Below, in pieces: positions 8,183 through 16,890 of a stretch of DNA of 47,496 nt. The stretch covers positions 64,386 through 111,881 of the forward strand of contig VHDE01000004.1 in the NCBI GenBank assembly GCA_016871515.1, given 5' to 3'. The position numbers and the translations under genes are program-made. The DNA is from Verrucomicrobiota bacterium. Its GTDB lineage: Bacteria; Verrucomicrobiota; Verrucomicrobiia; Limisphaerales; SIBE01. Position 1 is the stretch's first letter. The number at the start of each line of letters is the position of its first letter. The notes under the pieces are model-generated. The model saw nothing but the letters and a program-made list of their open reading frames with translations, did not search any database and was not told the origin of the DNA.

Positions 8183-8974
8183 TTACTTTTGCGCCGCTTC
8201 CGTTTCGAACTGGAATTCGAGGTGAGTTCGCGAATCGGTGTTCTCGTTGCGGATTTCCATTTCTTTCGGTTGCCAGCGTCCGTTGACTTTCTTGAATCCT
8301 TTTAGAGAGTAAACCTTGAACAGTTTTCCCTGCCGGTCGTAGGCCTCGGCATAAATGGGCGCATGACTTTCCCCGTCAAGCCACGAGACGACTCGGGCAT
8401 AGCCGTTGCCCGCGGGACTGGGATTGATGCTCTCCAGGACTTTGCAAGCGCGGTTGCTCCGCATTGTAATCTTGGCATCTTTGATCAGTCGCTGTTCTGG
8501 CCAATGCAGAAATTCCAAACCCAGATCGCAAAGCCAGTAATCAGATCCGGCAAAAGGAAGGAATGTTTCCGGCGCGGCTACGCGGGCCATTTGCGCTGAT
8601 GCGCTGGTCATGTTGGTCAGCGGGGACAGCAAATACTCATTTGGTTGGTTCTCCCGATGGATAATGGCCAATCGTTGTCCGGGTGAACTCAGTGTCGGTT
8701 GAACTTCGTACGTCGCTTGCCAGGCTTCGTCGCCGACAATAATCGAGTATTTGAGAGGCCGTTTCGTCCGCTTTCCATCGCCATCGCGACTGATTAGGAA
8801 ACCGTAGAAGACCGCGTTACGTTCAGGCCATTGCGAGATGACTTCGCGAGCGAGTTCTTGTCCTTCGGCGACGCTGACGTTTTTGCCGAATTCGGGTTGG
8901 CGTTGTTGTCCGAGGCAATGCAAACTGGCTAACGCGGCGATCGTGAGCCAAGACGAAAAGGTTAAGCCATTCAT
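8183..8974 (-). CDS. LolA-like outer-membrane lipoprotein-sorting protein
   Basis: About 263 residues from the ATG at 8974, which overlaps the lon stop codon by four bases (ATGA). The signal peptide is MNGLTFSSWLTIAALASLHC, ending near a Cys that could be a lipobox (LHCLG), so the product may be a lipoprotein. Further segments include NAVFYGFLISRDGDGKRTKR, LKYSIIVGDEAWQATYEVQP, DYWLCDLGLEFLHWPEQRLI and a C-terminal KGFKKVNGRWQPKEMEIRNE. These match the outer-membrane lipoprotein-sorting (LolA/DUF4292-like) fold abundant in Verrucomicrobia, where the last strand reads W-x-P-x-x-M-E. The exact ligand is unknown. The overlap with lon suggests translational coupling. A longer in-frame start at 9067 is unlikely, as it reads back through lon. 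Confidence 0.78.
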   Translation of the reverse strand: MNGLTFSSWLTIAALASLHCLGQQRQPEFGKNVSVAEGQELAREVISQWPERNAVFYGFLISRDGDGKRTKRPLKYSIIVGDEAWQATYEVQPTLSSPGQRLAIIHRENQPNEYLLSPLTNMTSASAQMARVAAPETFLPFAGSDYWLCDLGLEFLHWPEQRLIKDAKITMRSNRACKVLESINPSPAGNGYARVVSWLDGESHAPIYAEAYDRQGKLFKVYSLKGFKKVNGRWQPKEMEIRNENTDSRTHLEFQFETEAAQK

Positions 8975-11373
8975 TTGGAATGCAAGGCAAGCGGCAGCAA
9001 ATCCGAGATGTGCTCGATAAAATGGACTTTGATTTTCTGGCGCACTTCCCCCGGGACCTCGAGCCAATCCTTGCGATTGCGTTCGGGCAAGATCACTTGC
9101 TTGAGCTTCGCGCGCGACGCTGCCAGGACCTTCTCTTTGATTCCTCCGACAGGCATCACGCGCCCGCGAAGGCTGATTTCTCCCGTCATCGCGAGGTCAG
9201 ATCGGACCAAGCGCTTCATAAGGATTGACGCCAAAGCAACGACGGTCGTGGTTCCCGCGCTTGGACCATCCTTCGGAGTTGCGCCGGCTGGGACATGAAT
9301 ATGAATGTCAAACTTATCGAAGTCGCTGAGATCGATCTTAAGTTGTTTGGCTTGGCTTCGGAGAAAACTGAGGGCGGTTTGGGCGCTTTCTTTCATCACT
9401 TCACCCAGCGAACCGGTCAGCAAGAGTTTGCCCTTTCCGGGCATTCGCGTGGCTTCGATGAAGAGGATGTCGCCGCCAACGGGTGTCCAGGCTAACCCAA
9501 TGGCAATGCCAAATTCCCTGATCGTCTCGGCCATTTCGGAAATGAATTTCGCTGGGCCGAGGTACTCGGCGAGCGATTCCGGAGTGATGACCAATGGTTG
9601 ATGGACTTCGCGGCGGCCGATGATCGCGCGCGCGGCCTTGCGCGTGAGGCTGGCAATCTCGCGCTCCAACTGGCGGACGCCGGCCTCGCGCGTGTAATTT
9701 TCGATTAGATGGCGCAGCGTGGCATCGGGGAATTTGACGACTTTGTTTTTTAATCCGTGCTCTTCCAGTTGGCGCGGGACCAAGTAACGTTTGGCGATTT
9801 GCAGCTTTTCGGCGGCAGTGTAGCTGGGCAGTTCGATGACTTCCAATCGATCCCGGAGAGCGGGATGAATCGGATCGAGCCAGTTGGCCGTGGTGACAAA
9901 CAGGACACGCGACAAGTCAAAGGGGACATCCAGATAGTTATCGGTGAATGTCGAGTTTTGCTGCGGATCGAGCACTTCGAGCAACGCGGCCGCGGGATCA
10001 CCGCGAAAATCCGAGCCAACCTTGTCGATCTCATCGAGCAGGATAACGGGATTATTGCTCTCGACGCGCCGCAGTGTTTGAATGATGCGGCCCGGCAAAG
10101 CGCTGACATAAGTGCGGCGGTGGCCGCGAATCTCGGCTTCATCGCGCATTCCACCCAAGGCAATTCGGGCAGATTTCCGGCCAAGCGCATCAGCCACGCT
10201 TTGGCCGAGCGAGGTTTTGCCCACGCCAGGAGGCCCAACGAGGCAGAGGATCGGGCCCTTGAGTTTTTGTCGCAGCTTGATCACGGCGAGAAATTCGAGC
10301 AACCGATCCTTCACTTTCGTGAGTCCGTAATGCTGTTCTTCGAGAATGCGCGCGGCCGCATCGAGATCGAGCTTGTCTTCAGTCGATCTTGACCACGGCA
10401 GATTGATCAGCCAATCGAGGTAGTTTCTGGAGACGGTATACTCAGCCGCGGCGAACGGGATCTGCTGCAGACGCTCGAGTTCTTTCAGGGCGACTTTCTT
10501 CGGTTCTTCCGGGAGCTGATTCGCTTCGATCTGTTCGCGCAGGACATTTATCTCGGTGGCGTTCGGGTCGGATTCCCCCAATTCGCGCTGGATGGCTCTG
10601 ATTTGTTCTCGGAGGAAAAAGTCGCGTTGGCTCTTCGACATTGCGGTCGCGACTTCCTTTTGAATTTTGGACCCGAGTGTCAAGACTTCCAATTCCTTGC
10701 TGACCGATGGCAACAGCCGTGTCAGACGATCTTTGACGACATTCGTTTCGAGCAGGTTTTGCCGTTCTTCCAGCGAGAGATTCAGATTGGCGGCGATCAA
10801 ATCGGCCAGCTTGCCAGGTTGTTCCGTATTGAGCGCTGTGATTTTGACCTGATCGGAGAGCGCGGGCGAAAGATTGACGATCTCCTGAAATTGCTGCTGC
10901 GCATTGCGAGCGAGCGCGGTCATCTCCAGCGAGTCTTCGCTGATTTCTTTCAAGACTTCGATGCGTGCGCAAAGGTAAGGGTCTTGGCTGGCGTATTCTT
11001 TGATTTCAAACCGGCGCAATCCTTCGATCAATACGCGAACCGTATTATCGGGGAACTTCAGCATTTTAAGCACTCGAGCCGCGCAGCCGTGCGACCATAA
11101 ATCCTGCGGAAGGGGATTTTCGATTTCAGGGCCGCGCTGCAGCACCAAACCTAAAAAGCGGTCGCCAGCCACGACATCGTCGATCAGACGTATGCTCTGC
11201 GCAGATTCGACCAGCAGCGGGGCGACCATGCCCGGAAATATGACGATGTCGGACAAACCGAGAATCGGAAGCACGTCCGGCAGCGATTTGGAACCGGCTT
11301 TGGGGGGCGCTGCTTCGGCCCCACCGGATGTTGCGCCTAGAATGCTGATAAATTCGGTGTCGGGTGAAGTCAT
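8971..11373 (-). CDS. lon: ATP-dependent protease Lon (LonA)
   Basis: An 800-residue LonA protease, the normal length. The N-terminal substrate-recognition domain begins LPILGLSDIVIFPGMVAPLL. A helical segment with SKSQRDFFLREQIRAIQREL precedes the AAA+ module: Walker A GPPGVGKT (about residues 380-387), Walker B VILLDEIDKVG, and the GHRRTYVSALPGRIIQTLRR pore region. The protease domain carries the catalytic dyad Ser705 in KDGPSAG and Lys748 in GGIKEKVLAA. The enzyme removes damaged and regulatory proteins in the cytoplasm. It lies 63 bases or more downstream of hsp20 on the same strand, so both are probably heat-induced together, and its stop overlaps the LolA-like gene by four bases. Confidence 0.97.
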   Translation of the reverse strand: MTSPDTEFISILGATSGGAEAAPPKAGSKSLPDVLPILGLSDIVIFPGMVAPLLVESAQSIRLIDDVVAGDRFLGLVLQRGPEIENPLPQDLWSHGCAARVLKMLKFPDNTVRVLIEGLRRFEIKEYASQDPYLCARIEVLKEISEDSLEMTALARNAQQQFQEIVNLSPALSDQVKITALNTEQPGKLADLIAANLNLSLEERQNLLETNVVKDRLTRLLPSVSKELEVLTLGSKIQKEVATAMSKSQRDFFLREQIRAIQRELGESDPNATEINVLREQIEANQLPEEPKKVALKELERLQQIPFAAAEYTVSRNYLDWLINLPWSRSTEDKLDLDAAARILEEQHYGLTKVKDRLLEFLAVIKLRQKLKGPILCLVGPPGVGKTSLGQSVADALGRKSARIALGGMRDEAEIRGHRRTYVSALPGRIIQTLRRVESNNPVILLDEIDKVGSDFRGDPAAALLEVLDPQQNSTFTDNYLDVPFDLSRVLFVTTANWLDPIHPALRDRLEVIELPSYTAAEKLQIAKRYLVPRQLEEHGLKNKVVKFPDATLRHLIENYTREAGVRQLEREIASLTRKAARAIIGRREVHQPLVITPESLAEYLGPAKFISEMAETIREFGIAIGLAWTPVGGDILFIEATRMPGKGKLLLTGSLGEVMKESAQTALSFLRSQAKQLKIDLSDFDKFDIHIHVPAGATPKDGPSAGTTTVVALASILMKRLVRSDLAMTGEISLRGRVMPVGGIKEKVLAASRAKLKQVILPERNRKDWLEVPGEVRQKIKVHFIEHISDLLPLALHSK

Positions 11374-11436
11374 CTTATGGCCCTTTAGTCATTAGATGCC
11401 GCAGAGCTCCAAAAAGTTCACGAAATCTCGTATCGC

Positions 11437-11859
11437 CTATTTGGCTGTCGAAGTCACCGCGTCCGAAGTGCGCTGCTGAGCGTTCCCCCCTTGGACGGGA
11501 ACATCAATGCGCAAGAATCCGTTTTGGTAGGCAGCACGAGCCTGGCTCAAATCATATCCTTTCGGCAATTCAATGACTGTCTCGAAAGCGCCATAATTGA
11601 TCTCCATGACGAGAAACTTGCATTTCCCGGCGCGGCACCCGTCTGGACGATGTCCGGTAATTTTTACCCGGTTGCTGTCCACCACCAATTCGAGGTCCTC
11701 GCGGCGCATTCCCGCCAGCTCCACCTTAATCACTAAACCATCATCGCAAACATAAACATCCGTGTTAGGGACCCAATAAGTCTCTCCGGAACTTTCTTGA
11801 ACACTTTGGGAGTGAGTCTTAACGAAATGCAGAGAGGAACTAACTTTGCACATGGTCAT
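11437..11859 (-). CDS. Hsp20/alpha-crystallin small heat-shock protein
   Basis: About 140 residues from the ATG at 11859 (a second ATG lies at 11853; a TTG at 11883 is also in frame). The alpha-crystallin domain covers most of the protein: PNTDVYVCDDGLVIKVELAG, then MRREDLELVVDSNRVKITGH, the loop with FLVMEINYGAFETVIELPKG, and the signature AAYQNGFLRIDVPV near the C-terminus. Small Hsps hold unfolding proteins as oligomers until ATP-dependent chaperones refold them. It is an unusually Cys-containing member (CDDG and DGCRAGKCK). It precedes lon on the same strand, a sensible pairing of holdase and protease. No clear ribosome site is seen. Confidence 0.92.
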   Translation of the reverse strand: MTMCKVSSSLHFVKTHSQSVQESSGETYWVPNTDVYVCDDGLVIKVELAGMRREDLELVVDSNRVKITGHRPDGCRAGKCKFLVMEINYGAFETVIELPKGYDLSQARAAYQNGFLRIDVPVQGGNAQQRTSDAVTSTAK

Positions 11860-12185
11860 CGATTTCAAAAAATAGACTAACAACCCGGTTTAAGCAAGCC
11901 GCGGAGTTTGTTGGTTTGTTGGTGGCGCTACGCATAAGCGTTCGGCTGCTCGGTAAGCGTCACATCATCCGCTGCTTATCCACCTGGCAAAATAGTCCAA
12001 ATCAAACTGTTCGCAACCGGACGTAGAAACGCAGCGTTCACGCTGCCGAGATGTTGGGATCGCGGGGCGGTTCCGAACTCGGAAAGCACGGGGAGTGCGG
12101 ACGTTTCCGCGGCGTAAACGCTGCGGTCCTATCGCGGGCGCGCGGGCAGCGCCGTAGCGGACGAATCAGGGAATGTGACAATCGC
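11860..12185. other. Intergenic region upstream of hsp20
   Basis: About 325 bases between the fdhD stop and the hsp20 start. It must hold the hsp20-lon promoter, but no CIRCE-like inverted repeat or clear -35/-10 pair was found. It contains the family E inverted repeat at 12026-12129. Confidence 0.5.
12026..12129. repeat. Family E inverted repeat
   Basis: GAAACGCAGCGTTCACGCTGC-type arm (12026-12046) pairs with the reverse complement of 12109-12129 at about 17 of 21 positions, around a spacer of about 62 bases. The layout is like families C, D and F: two short, word-like arms enclosing 30-65 bases. Single copy in this window. Confidence 0.65.
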
Positions 12186-13142
12186 CTACGAAACGCGTTC
12201 CGGATGAGAATAGATGTTGAATGCGTTGCCGCGCAAAAACCCGATCAGCGTTTGTCCGCTTTCGCGCGCGAACTCCACGGCCAAACTCGAAGGCGCCGAG
12301 ACAGCTGCCACGACCGGGATTTGTGCCGCCAATGCCTTCTGCATGATCTCAAAGGAAGCTCTTCCGCTGACCATCAGCACGTGCCGATCAAACGGCAAGC
12401 TTTCCGTCAGGAGCCCGTGCCCAATGACTTTATCCACAGCATTGTGCCGTCCGATATCTTCGCGCGAGACAACGAGGCTGCCGTTGCCATCAAGAATTGC
12501 CGCGGCGTGCAGGCCTCCGGTTTGGGCAAAAGTTTGCTGCGCCGCGCGCAAACGATCCGGCGCCCGCAACAAGGACTCGGCAGCGATCGCAAATGAAGAA
12601 AGGATCGGGGCAAAGTGTTGATGAATGTTCTCGACGGCCGCCTTTCCGCATAAACCGCAACTTGATGAGGCAAAGACGTGCCGCGTGAGTTGATCGAAGT
12701 TTACTTCCACTGACCGCGCGAGGAAGACATTCAGCGTGTTTTCGAAATGGGCTGCCTGGCCGCGGCGGCAGGGAACAATTTCTGTTAAGTCCGTGCGGCG
12801 ATGGATGATCGCCTCGGTGAACAGAAAGCCCGCGGCTAACTCATCATCGTTCCCAGGTGTCCGCATCGTCACGGCGACGCTCCGGCCCCGCACACGGATC
12901 TCGAGCGGCTCTTCACACGCGAGATAATCCTTGCGGCGCCTGGATCGATGATTTCGCTCACGGCGAATAATCTCCGCCTCCTTGACGGAATCAGTTTGCG
13001 GCGAGCTGTTTTTCTCGGAGGGTTTCCGCTGCGCGCCGCTCTTCGATTTGGGTTGGGATTCCGTTGCGGCAGAGAGGCGGCCCGGCCTCCCCGTCGGCCG
13101 GCGGCTTCCACGAGTTGGGTTAGGTCGTGCTTTTGACTCCAT
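12186..13142 (-). CDS. fdhD: FdhD, formate dehydrogenase sulfurtransferase
   Basis: A 318-residue FdhD. The enzyme takes sulfur from IscS and passes it to the molybdenum/bis-MGD cofactor of formate-dehydrogenase-type enzymes. The sulfur-carrying motif CGLCG (C162, C165) is present. Conserved family segments also appear: DDELAAGFLFTEAII, QTGGLHAAAILD, SREDIGRHNAVDKVIG, and SGRASFEIMQKALAAQIPVV. The first 55 residues are basic, proline-rich and low complexity, longer than in typical members, and are probably disordered; a later start is possible but no ATG offers itself. It lies 43 bases after the molybdopterin oxidoreductase gene on the same strand, which marks that enzyme as its client. Confidence 0.95.
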   Translation of the reverse strand: MESKARPNPTRGSRRPTGRPGRLSAATESQPKSKSGAQRKPSEKNSSPQTDSVKEAEIIRRERNHRSRRRKDYLACEEPLEIRVRGRSVAVTMRTPGNDDELAAGFLFTEAIIHRRTDLTEIVPCRRGQAAHFENTLNVFLARSVEVNFDQLTRHVFASSSCGLCGKAAVENIHQHFAPILSSFAIAAESLLRAPDRLRAAQQTFAQTGGLHAAAILDGNGSLVVSREDIGRHNAVDKVIGHGLLTESLPFDRHVLMVSGRASFEIMQKALAAQIPVVAAVSAPSSLAVEFARESGQTLIGFLRGNAFNIYSHPERVS

Positions 13143-13185
13143 GGCAAGTCACGGAAGGAGTTCTGATCTGATGTCGACGCGCAAA

Positions 13186-15414
13186 TTACGAAGTCACTTT
13201 CTCGATTCGGACTTGGGCGTTGTAGTCCGGAACGCCGCCGAGTGCATCGGTGATTCCGCGGCGAATGATAACATTGCCTTCGGGCCAGTGAACCTGGAGA
13301 TTTCCACGCGCGATCGGCGCGAGGAAAACGCGGCCTTCTAACCGGCCCAAATCATTGACGAGAAGAATCCGGTCGTTATTGGCCAGGCGCAAACGAGCCG
13401 CATCTTCGGCGTTCATGAAAACGGCATCTCGCCCGGCGCCGGTGAGTGGATCCACTTCATCGTAGATTAATGTGTTAAACTGTTTGCCACGCCGAGTGCT
13501 GACTTCAAAGACGCCGGCTTCGTGGCGAAGCTGTGGCAGCGCGACTGCGCGAAAGCGACCTTTGCCATCGACGGTTGCGAACTTGCCCTCTGCGCAAAGA
13601 TGTGGACCGCCATATTGAAAGTCATCGCCAGTTTTTTTGAGATGCTGAAAGCCGTTGTAGAAAGGAACAACACCGGCAATTTCGTTGCGCATCGCTTGTC
13701 CCGACTCGCAACCGAGCAAGTGGGCGCGTTCCGGGCAAGCAACCGCCGCCAGTTCTCGCAGAATTTTCCATTCGGCGCGCGCTTCACCAACTTGGCGTGG
13801 GATTTCCGGACTGAAGATAATCCGTCGCTCGGTAGTCGTCTCGGTGCCGCCATCGTCTTGCTCGTAACGAGTCTTGGCGGGAAGAAGGAGCACCTGTTCC
13901 TTGGCTTCAATAAACATCTGATCGGTCAAGATAATGTCTTGATGAACCCGCATCGGCACATTTGCCATGGCTTTGGCAACGTAGCTGGGCTCGGGCAATG
14001 TGCGCAAAAAATTTCCGCCCAAGCAGTAAAGCAAATCGAGGCTTCCACGGGCGCAACCTTCCACCATTTCTGTTGTGGTCAGCCCAATCCAATCAGGCAC
14101 GTCGAATCCGTATTGTGCGGATAGTTTGGCGGCGTTCTCAGCGTTGATTGGTTTGCCGCCGGGAAAGACTGTCGAATAAGCGCCCATCTCTGCTCCGCCT
14201 TGCACGCTGGAATGGCCGCGAATCGGCATGACACCGCATTTGTCGCGCCCCACATAACCGCGGGCGAGGCCAAGATTGAGGATCATCGAAACGGCATCGC
14301 CGCCGAACGCATGCTGGGTGATGCCCATGCTCCAGACCAGCACGGCGTTTTTCGCATCGCGAATCAAACGCGCGAATTCCTCCATGTCCGCGCGCGTCAA
14401 ACCGGACTGTTGTTCGAGAACCAGCCAGTCGAACTGTTCCGCGGCTTGCTTGATCTTATCGAAATCGACCGTGTGTCTGTTGATGAAGTCGATGTCAAGC
14501 CATCCGTTCGCGAATAGAATTTTCAGCACCCCGTACAGAAACGCGATGTCGCCGCCCTGCGACACTGGAAACCAATAATCCATGAGATCGGTCCCGAACA
14601 ACGCGCTGCTCGCGGTCGATGGCACCCAATAACGTTCCAAGCCCGGCTCGCGATACGGATTCACGACAACAACTTTGGTCCCGAGCTTTTTCGCTTCGTG
14701 CAGGTATTTCGTCGTGACGGGTTGGTCATTGGCTGGGTTTGCGCCGAAGAAGATGATGAGGTCCGTTCCGTACCAATCTTTGTAACTGCAAGTGGTCGCG
14801 GCGACGCCAAGCGCGTACTTCATCGCGCCGGTCGATGGGGAATGGCACAGCCGGGCTGCGTTATCAACGCTGTTTGTGCCGAGGAAACGGGCCACCTTTT
14901 GCGCCATGTAATAGATTTCATTGGTGACCCCGCGCGACGTCACGAAGAACGCCAGGCGTTTCGGATCGCTGGCGCGGATGCGCGCCGCGATGCGACCGTA
15001 GGCTTCATCCCAAGTGATCCGTCGAAAGCCCGCTGCGCCTCGCTCGTGCAACATCGGATAGGGCAGGCGTCCCAATTCGCGCAGCCGCGCATTATCGAGG
15101 GTCCGAAGCTTCGAAATGTTTTGCAGCGCGGCAATGTCCAGCGCTGGCATTGTATTCAAGCGCAGAAGATTCAGCCGCGTCATGCAAAGGTGCGTGCCCC
15201 GAATTGTCCAATCGTGAAACCCGGCCACACCGAGCGCGCAACCGTCGCAAACTCCGCGGCTCAAAACTTTCCAGGCGTAGGAAAGGTTGTCGCGGTTTTT
15301 CCAGACAACTCGGGCCATGTCCCGAAAGTGCTGCGGCTTGGTTTGCCCCAGCCCAAAGGGGACGGCTGACTTTAGCTTGTCTTTCCAGGACTTTTGAAGT
15401 TTGCGCGAACTCAC
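13186..15414 (-). CDS. Molybdopterin oxidoreductase, FdhF/YdeP family
   Basis: A 742-residue cytoplasmic molybdenum oxidoreductase starting at GTG. Three cysteines, C56-x2-C59-x17-C77 (CDGCALGVAGFHDWTIRGTH then LC), suit an iron-sulfur cluster with three Cys ligands as in the YdeP/FdhF-alpha-like family. C190 in NAARLCHSPSTGAM occupies the place of the Sec/Cys molybdenum ligand of formate dehydrogenase. Cofactor-binding stretches follow (DLIIFFGANPANDQPVTTKY, MPIRGHSSVQGGAEMG), and the C-terminal dinucleotide-binding domain includes FNTLIYDEVDPLTGAGRD. No Tat signal and no partner subunit genes are nearby, so the electron acceptor is unknown. FdhD downstream points to a bis-MGD enzyme. Formate or another small substrate is possible. 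Confidence 0.9.
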   Translation of the reverse strand: MSSRKLQKSWKDKLKSAVPFGLGQTKPQHFRDMARVVWKNRDNLSYAWKVLSRGVCDGCALGVAGFHDWTIRGTHLCMTRLNLLRLNTMPALDIAALQNISKLRTLDNARLRELGRLPYPMLHERGAAGFRRITWDEAYGRIAARIRASDPKRLAFFVTSRGVTNEIYYMAQKVARFLGTNSVDNAARLCHSPSTGAMKYALGVAATTCSYKDWYGTDLIIFFGANPANDQPVTTKYLHEAKKLGTKVVVVNPYREPGLERYWVPSTASSALFGTDLMDYWFPVSQGGDIAFLYGVLKILFANGWLDIDFINRHTVDFDKIKQAAEQFDWLVLEQQSGLTRADMEEFARLIRDAKNAVLVWSMGITQHAFGGDAVSMILNLGLARGYVGRDKCGVMPIRGHSSVQGGAEMGAYSTVFPGGKPINAENAAKLSAQYGFDVPDWIGLTTTEMVEGCARGSLDLLYCLGGNFLRTLPEPSYVAKAMANVPMRVHQDIILTDQMFIEAKEQVLLLPAKTRYEQDDGGTETTTERRIIFSPEIPRQVGEARAEWKILRELAAVACPERAHLLGCESGQAMRNEIAGVVPFYNGFQHLKKTGDDFQYGGPHLCAEGKFATVDGKGRFRAVALPQLRHEAGVFEVSTRRGKQFNTLIYDEVDPLTGAGRDAVFMNAEDAARLRLANNDRILLVNDLGRLEGRVFLAPIARGNLQVHWPEGNVIIRRGITDALGGVPDYNAQVRIEKVTS

Positions 15415-15450
15415 TCTTGCTTCAACAAGCTGACTGCGAGCCTGAAGGTA

Positions 15451-15510
15451 GGGCGGCGTTGCTGCGCCGCCTGCATGGTGGTGGCAACGTGGCAGCGCAG
15501 CAACGCCGCC
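15451..15510. repeat. Family D inverted repeat
   Basis: GGCGGCGTTGCTGCGCCGCC-type arm (15452-15471) pairs with 15491-15510 at 18 of 20 positions, leaving only about 19 bases in the loop. It lies between the dehydrogenase gene and the molybdopterin oxidoreductase gene. The hairpin is strong and could terminate transcription ahead of the latter, although no U-run follows. Confidence 0.75.
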
Positions 15511-15522
15511 TAAAAATTGCGC

Positions 15523-16413
15523 CTATTTCTTCTTGAGCCGTCCTTTGAACGTTAGCTCGGCAATTCCCGACTTATCCAGTTCGCCCAAGCCCTCCTTCAC
15601 CATGCGGTCGTACTGTTTCTTGGTCGCGTCTGCCAGAGGCAACTTGAGCTTTTGCTCCTTGGCCAGTTGCAGCGCGATTCCAGAATCTTTCGCCGCGTGT
15701 GCCGCCGAGAAAAAACAACTGTGTTCGCGGTTCTGCATGTCCTCGCCATCAGTGACCAGCACGCGCGAGTTGGCGCCGGTTTGCGAGAAGACCTCACGCA
15801 GCATGGTCAAATCAAGGCCAAGGGCCGCCCCTAGCCCCAGCCCTTCGGCCAGCCCTGCCGTATTGATGTTCATCACCATGTTGACGAGCGCTTTGACCTT
15901 TGCGGCTTCACCGGCCTTGCCGACAAAACGCATCGATGTGCTGAGTTTTTCAAGAATCGGCTTGGCTCGGTTGAAGGCTTCTTGAGTTCCGCCGCACATC
16001 AAATAAAGAGAACCTTCGCGAGCCTGCGTGATACTCGACGCCATGCAAGCCTCCAGACTCAAGGCGCCGACTTTTGCGGCTCGGGCTTCAACGTCGACAT
16101 GCGTTTTTGGTGAGATGGTAGCGCAGTTGATAAACAGCCGGCCTTGCGCTTTGTGCAAAAGACTTTTGCCCTTAGCGGCAAAAACCTTGTCCATCGCTGC
16201 GTCATCGCTGACCACTGTAATAATTACGTCGGAAAGCTCGGTCACTTTTGCCAGTTGTCCGCAAGCTTCGCACCCTAACTCCTTAGCTAGCTCTTTAGCC
16301 ACCTTGCTCCTCACATCATAAACGGCGCTGACGGTGAATCCGCAGTCCTTGAGGCGGCGTGCCATGTTTCCCCCCATCCGTCCGACACCAACAACTCCAA
16401 TTTTTTCGGCCAT
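15523..16413 (-). CDS. NAD(P)-dependent beta-hydroxyacid dehydrogenase
   Basis: A 296-residue member of the 3-hydroxyisobutyrate dehydrogenase / tartronate-semialdehyde reductase family. The ATG at 16413 is chosen because GGAG lies nine bases upstream and the Rossmann loop IGVVGVGRMGGNMARRL begins at residue 4; an upstream in-frame start would add 43 unrelated residues. Other signatures are DVRSKVAKELAKELG, VSDDAAMDKVFAAKG, FINCATISPKTHVDVEARAA (substrate region) and KAGEAAKVKALVNMVMNIN with the catalytic lysine. The typical reaction is reversible oxidation of a 3-hydroxyacid or reduction of succinic or tartronic semialdehyde. The exact substrate is not readable. It is upstream of the oxidoreductase-fdhD pair on the same strand. 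Confidence 0.9.
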   Translation of the reverse strand: MAEKIGVVGVGRMGGNMARRLKDCGFTVSAVYDVRSKVAKELAKELGCEACGQLAKVTELSDVIITVVSDDAAMDKVFAAKGKSLLHKAQGRLFINCATISPKTHVDVEARAAKVGALSLEACMASSITQAREGSLYLMCGGTQEAFNRAKPILEKLSTSMRFVGKAGEAAKVKALVNMVMNINTAGLAEGLGLGAALGLDLTMLREVFSQTGANSRVLVTDGEDMQNREHSCFFSAAHAAKDSGIALQLAKEQKLKLPLADATKKQYDRMVKEGLGELDKSGIAELTFKGRLKKK

Positions 16414-16890
16414 AGATATTTTCTCCAAAGTTTCAGGTTTAGGTTTTTTCACATTGAGCGACTGCCAACCTTGCACGCTCAAGGGATAGGAACTTGGCTG
16501 AAACCTAAGCGAAACATTTCTCCGGAGCACGACTTTTTTCATTCATCGAGCGAGCCTCTGCGTATCTCGCCAGTGCCCCCAGTGGTGAGGCGGTGAAGCC
16601 GTTTTTGGCCGGAGTCCAGCTAAGACTGCCCGTCGCATCATTGACCTGCCTGACTGATTTGCGAACTCGAAGGCGCAATTTTAAGGTCGAAGACTTCGCT
16701 ATGCACGGGTCACGAAATGTGAGACATCGACTATTGTGATGGGTCAAATTGTCCCTGATGGCGCAAGCGCGGAAGAGGGTTGTCTCCAAAAGGATCGATA
16801 TAACTAATTTATCTAGAGCCATTTATTAATCCAGAGTGCTGGTGGCATTGCTGGTGCTAAAGTCTTTCAGACAATTTCAATTTTGTTTTT
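16414..16890. other. Divergent intergenic region upstream of dnaK
   Basis: A 477-bp gap between the divergent dehydrogenase and dnaK genes. It should hold promoters for both. Close to dnaK a 27-base stretch (16834-16860) reads GAGTGCTGG, nine bases, then TGGTGCTAA. Only its right half resembles half of the HrcA-binding CIRCE element. A minus-strand reading (VNDATGSLSWTPAKNGF, around 16600) hints at a decayed coding fragment but is not assignable. No tRNA was seen. Confidence 0.45.

Noticed and set aside
7844..8225. Plus-strand ORFs of 73 and 111 codons between the PQQ-propeller and LolA-like genes
   Set aside because: They oppose the small CCHH gene, whose minus-strand frame has a much more protein-like sequence.
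16834..16860. CIRCE-like HrcA operator upstream of dnaK
   Set aside because: The 9-9-9 layout is present and the right half (TGGTGCTAA) matches seven of nine CIRCE bases, but the left half reads GAGTGCTGG, a direct rather than inverted copy. It is not a palindrome, so a canonical operator is not supported.
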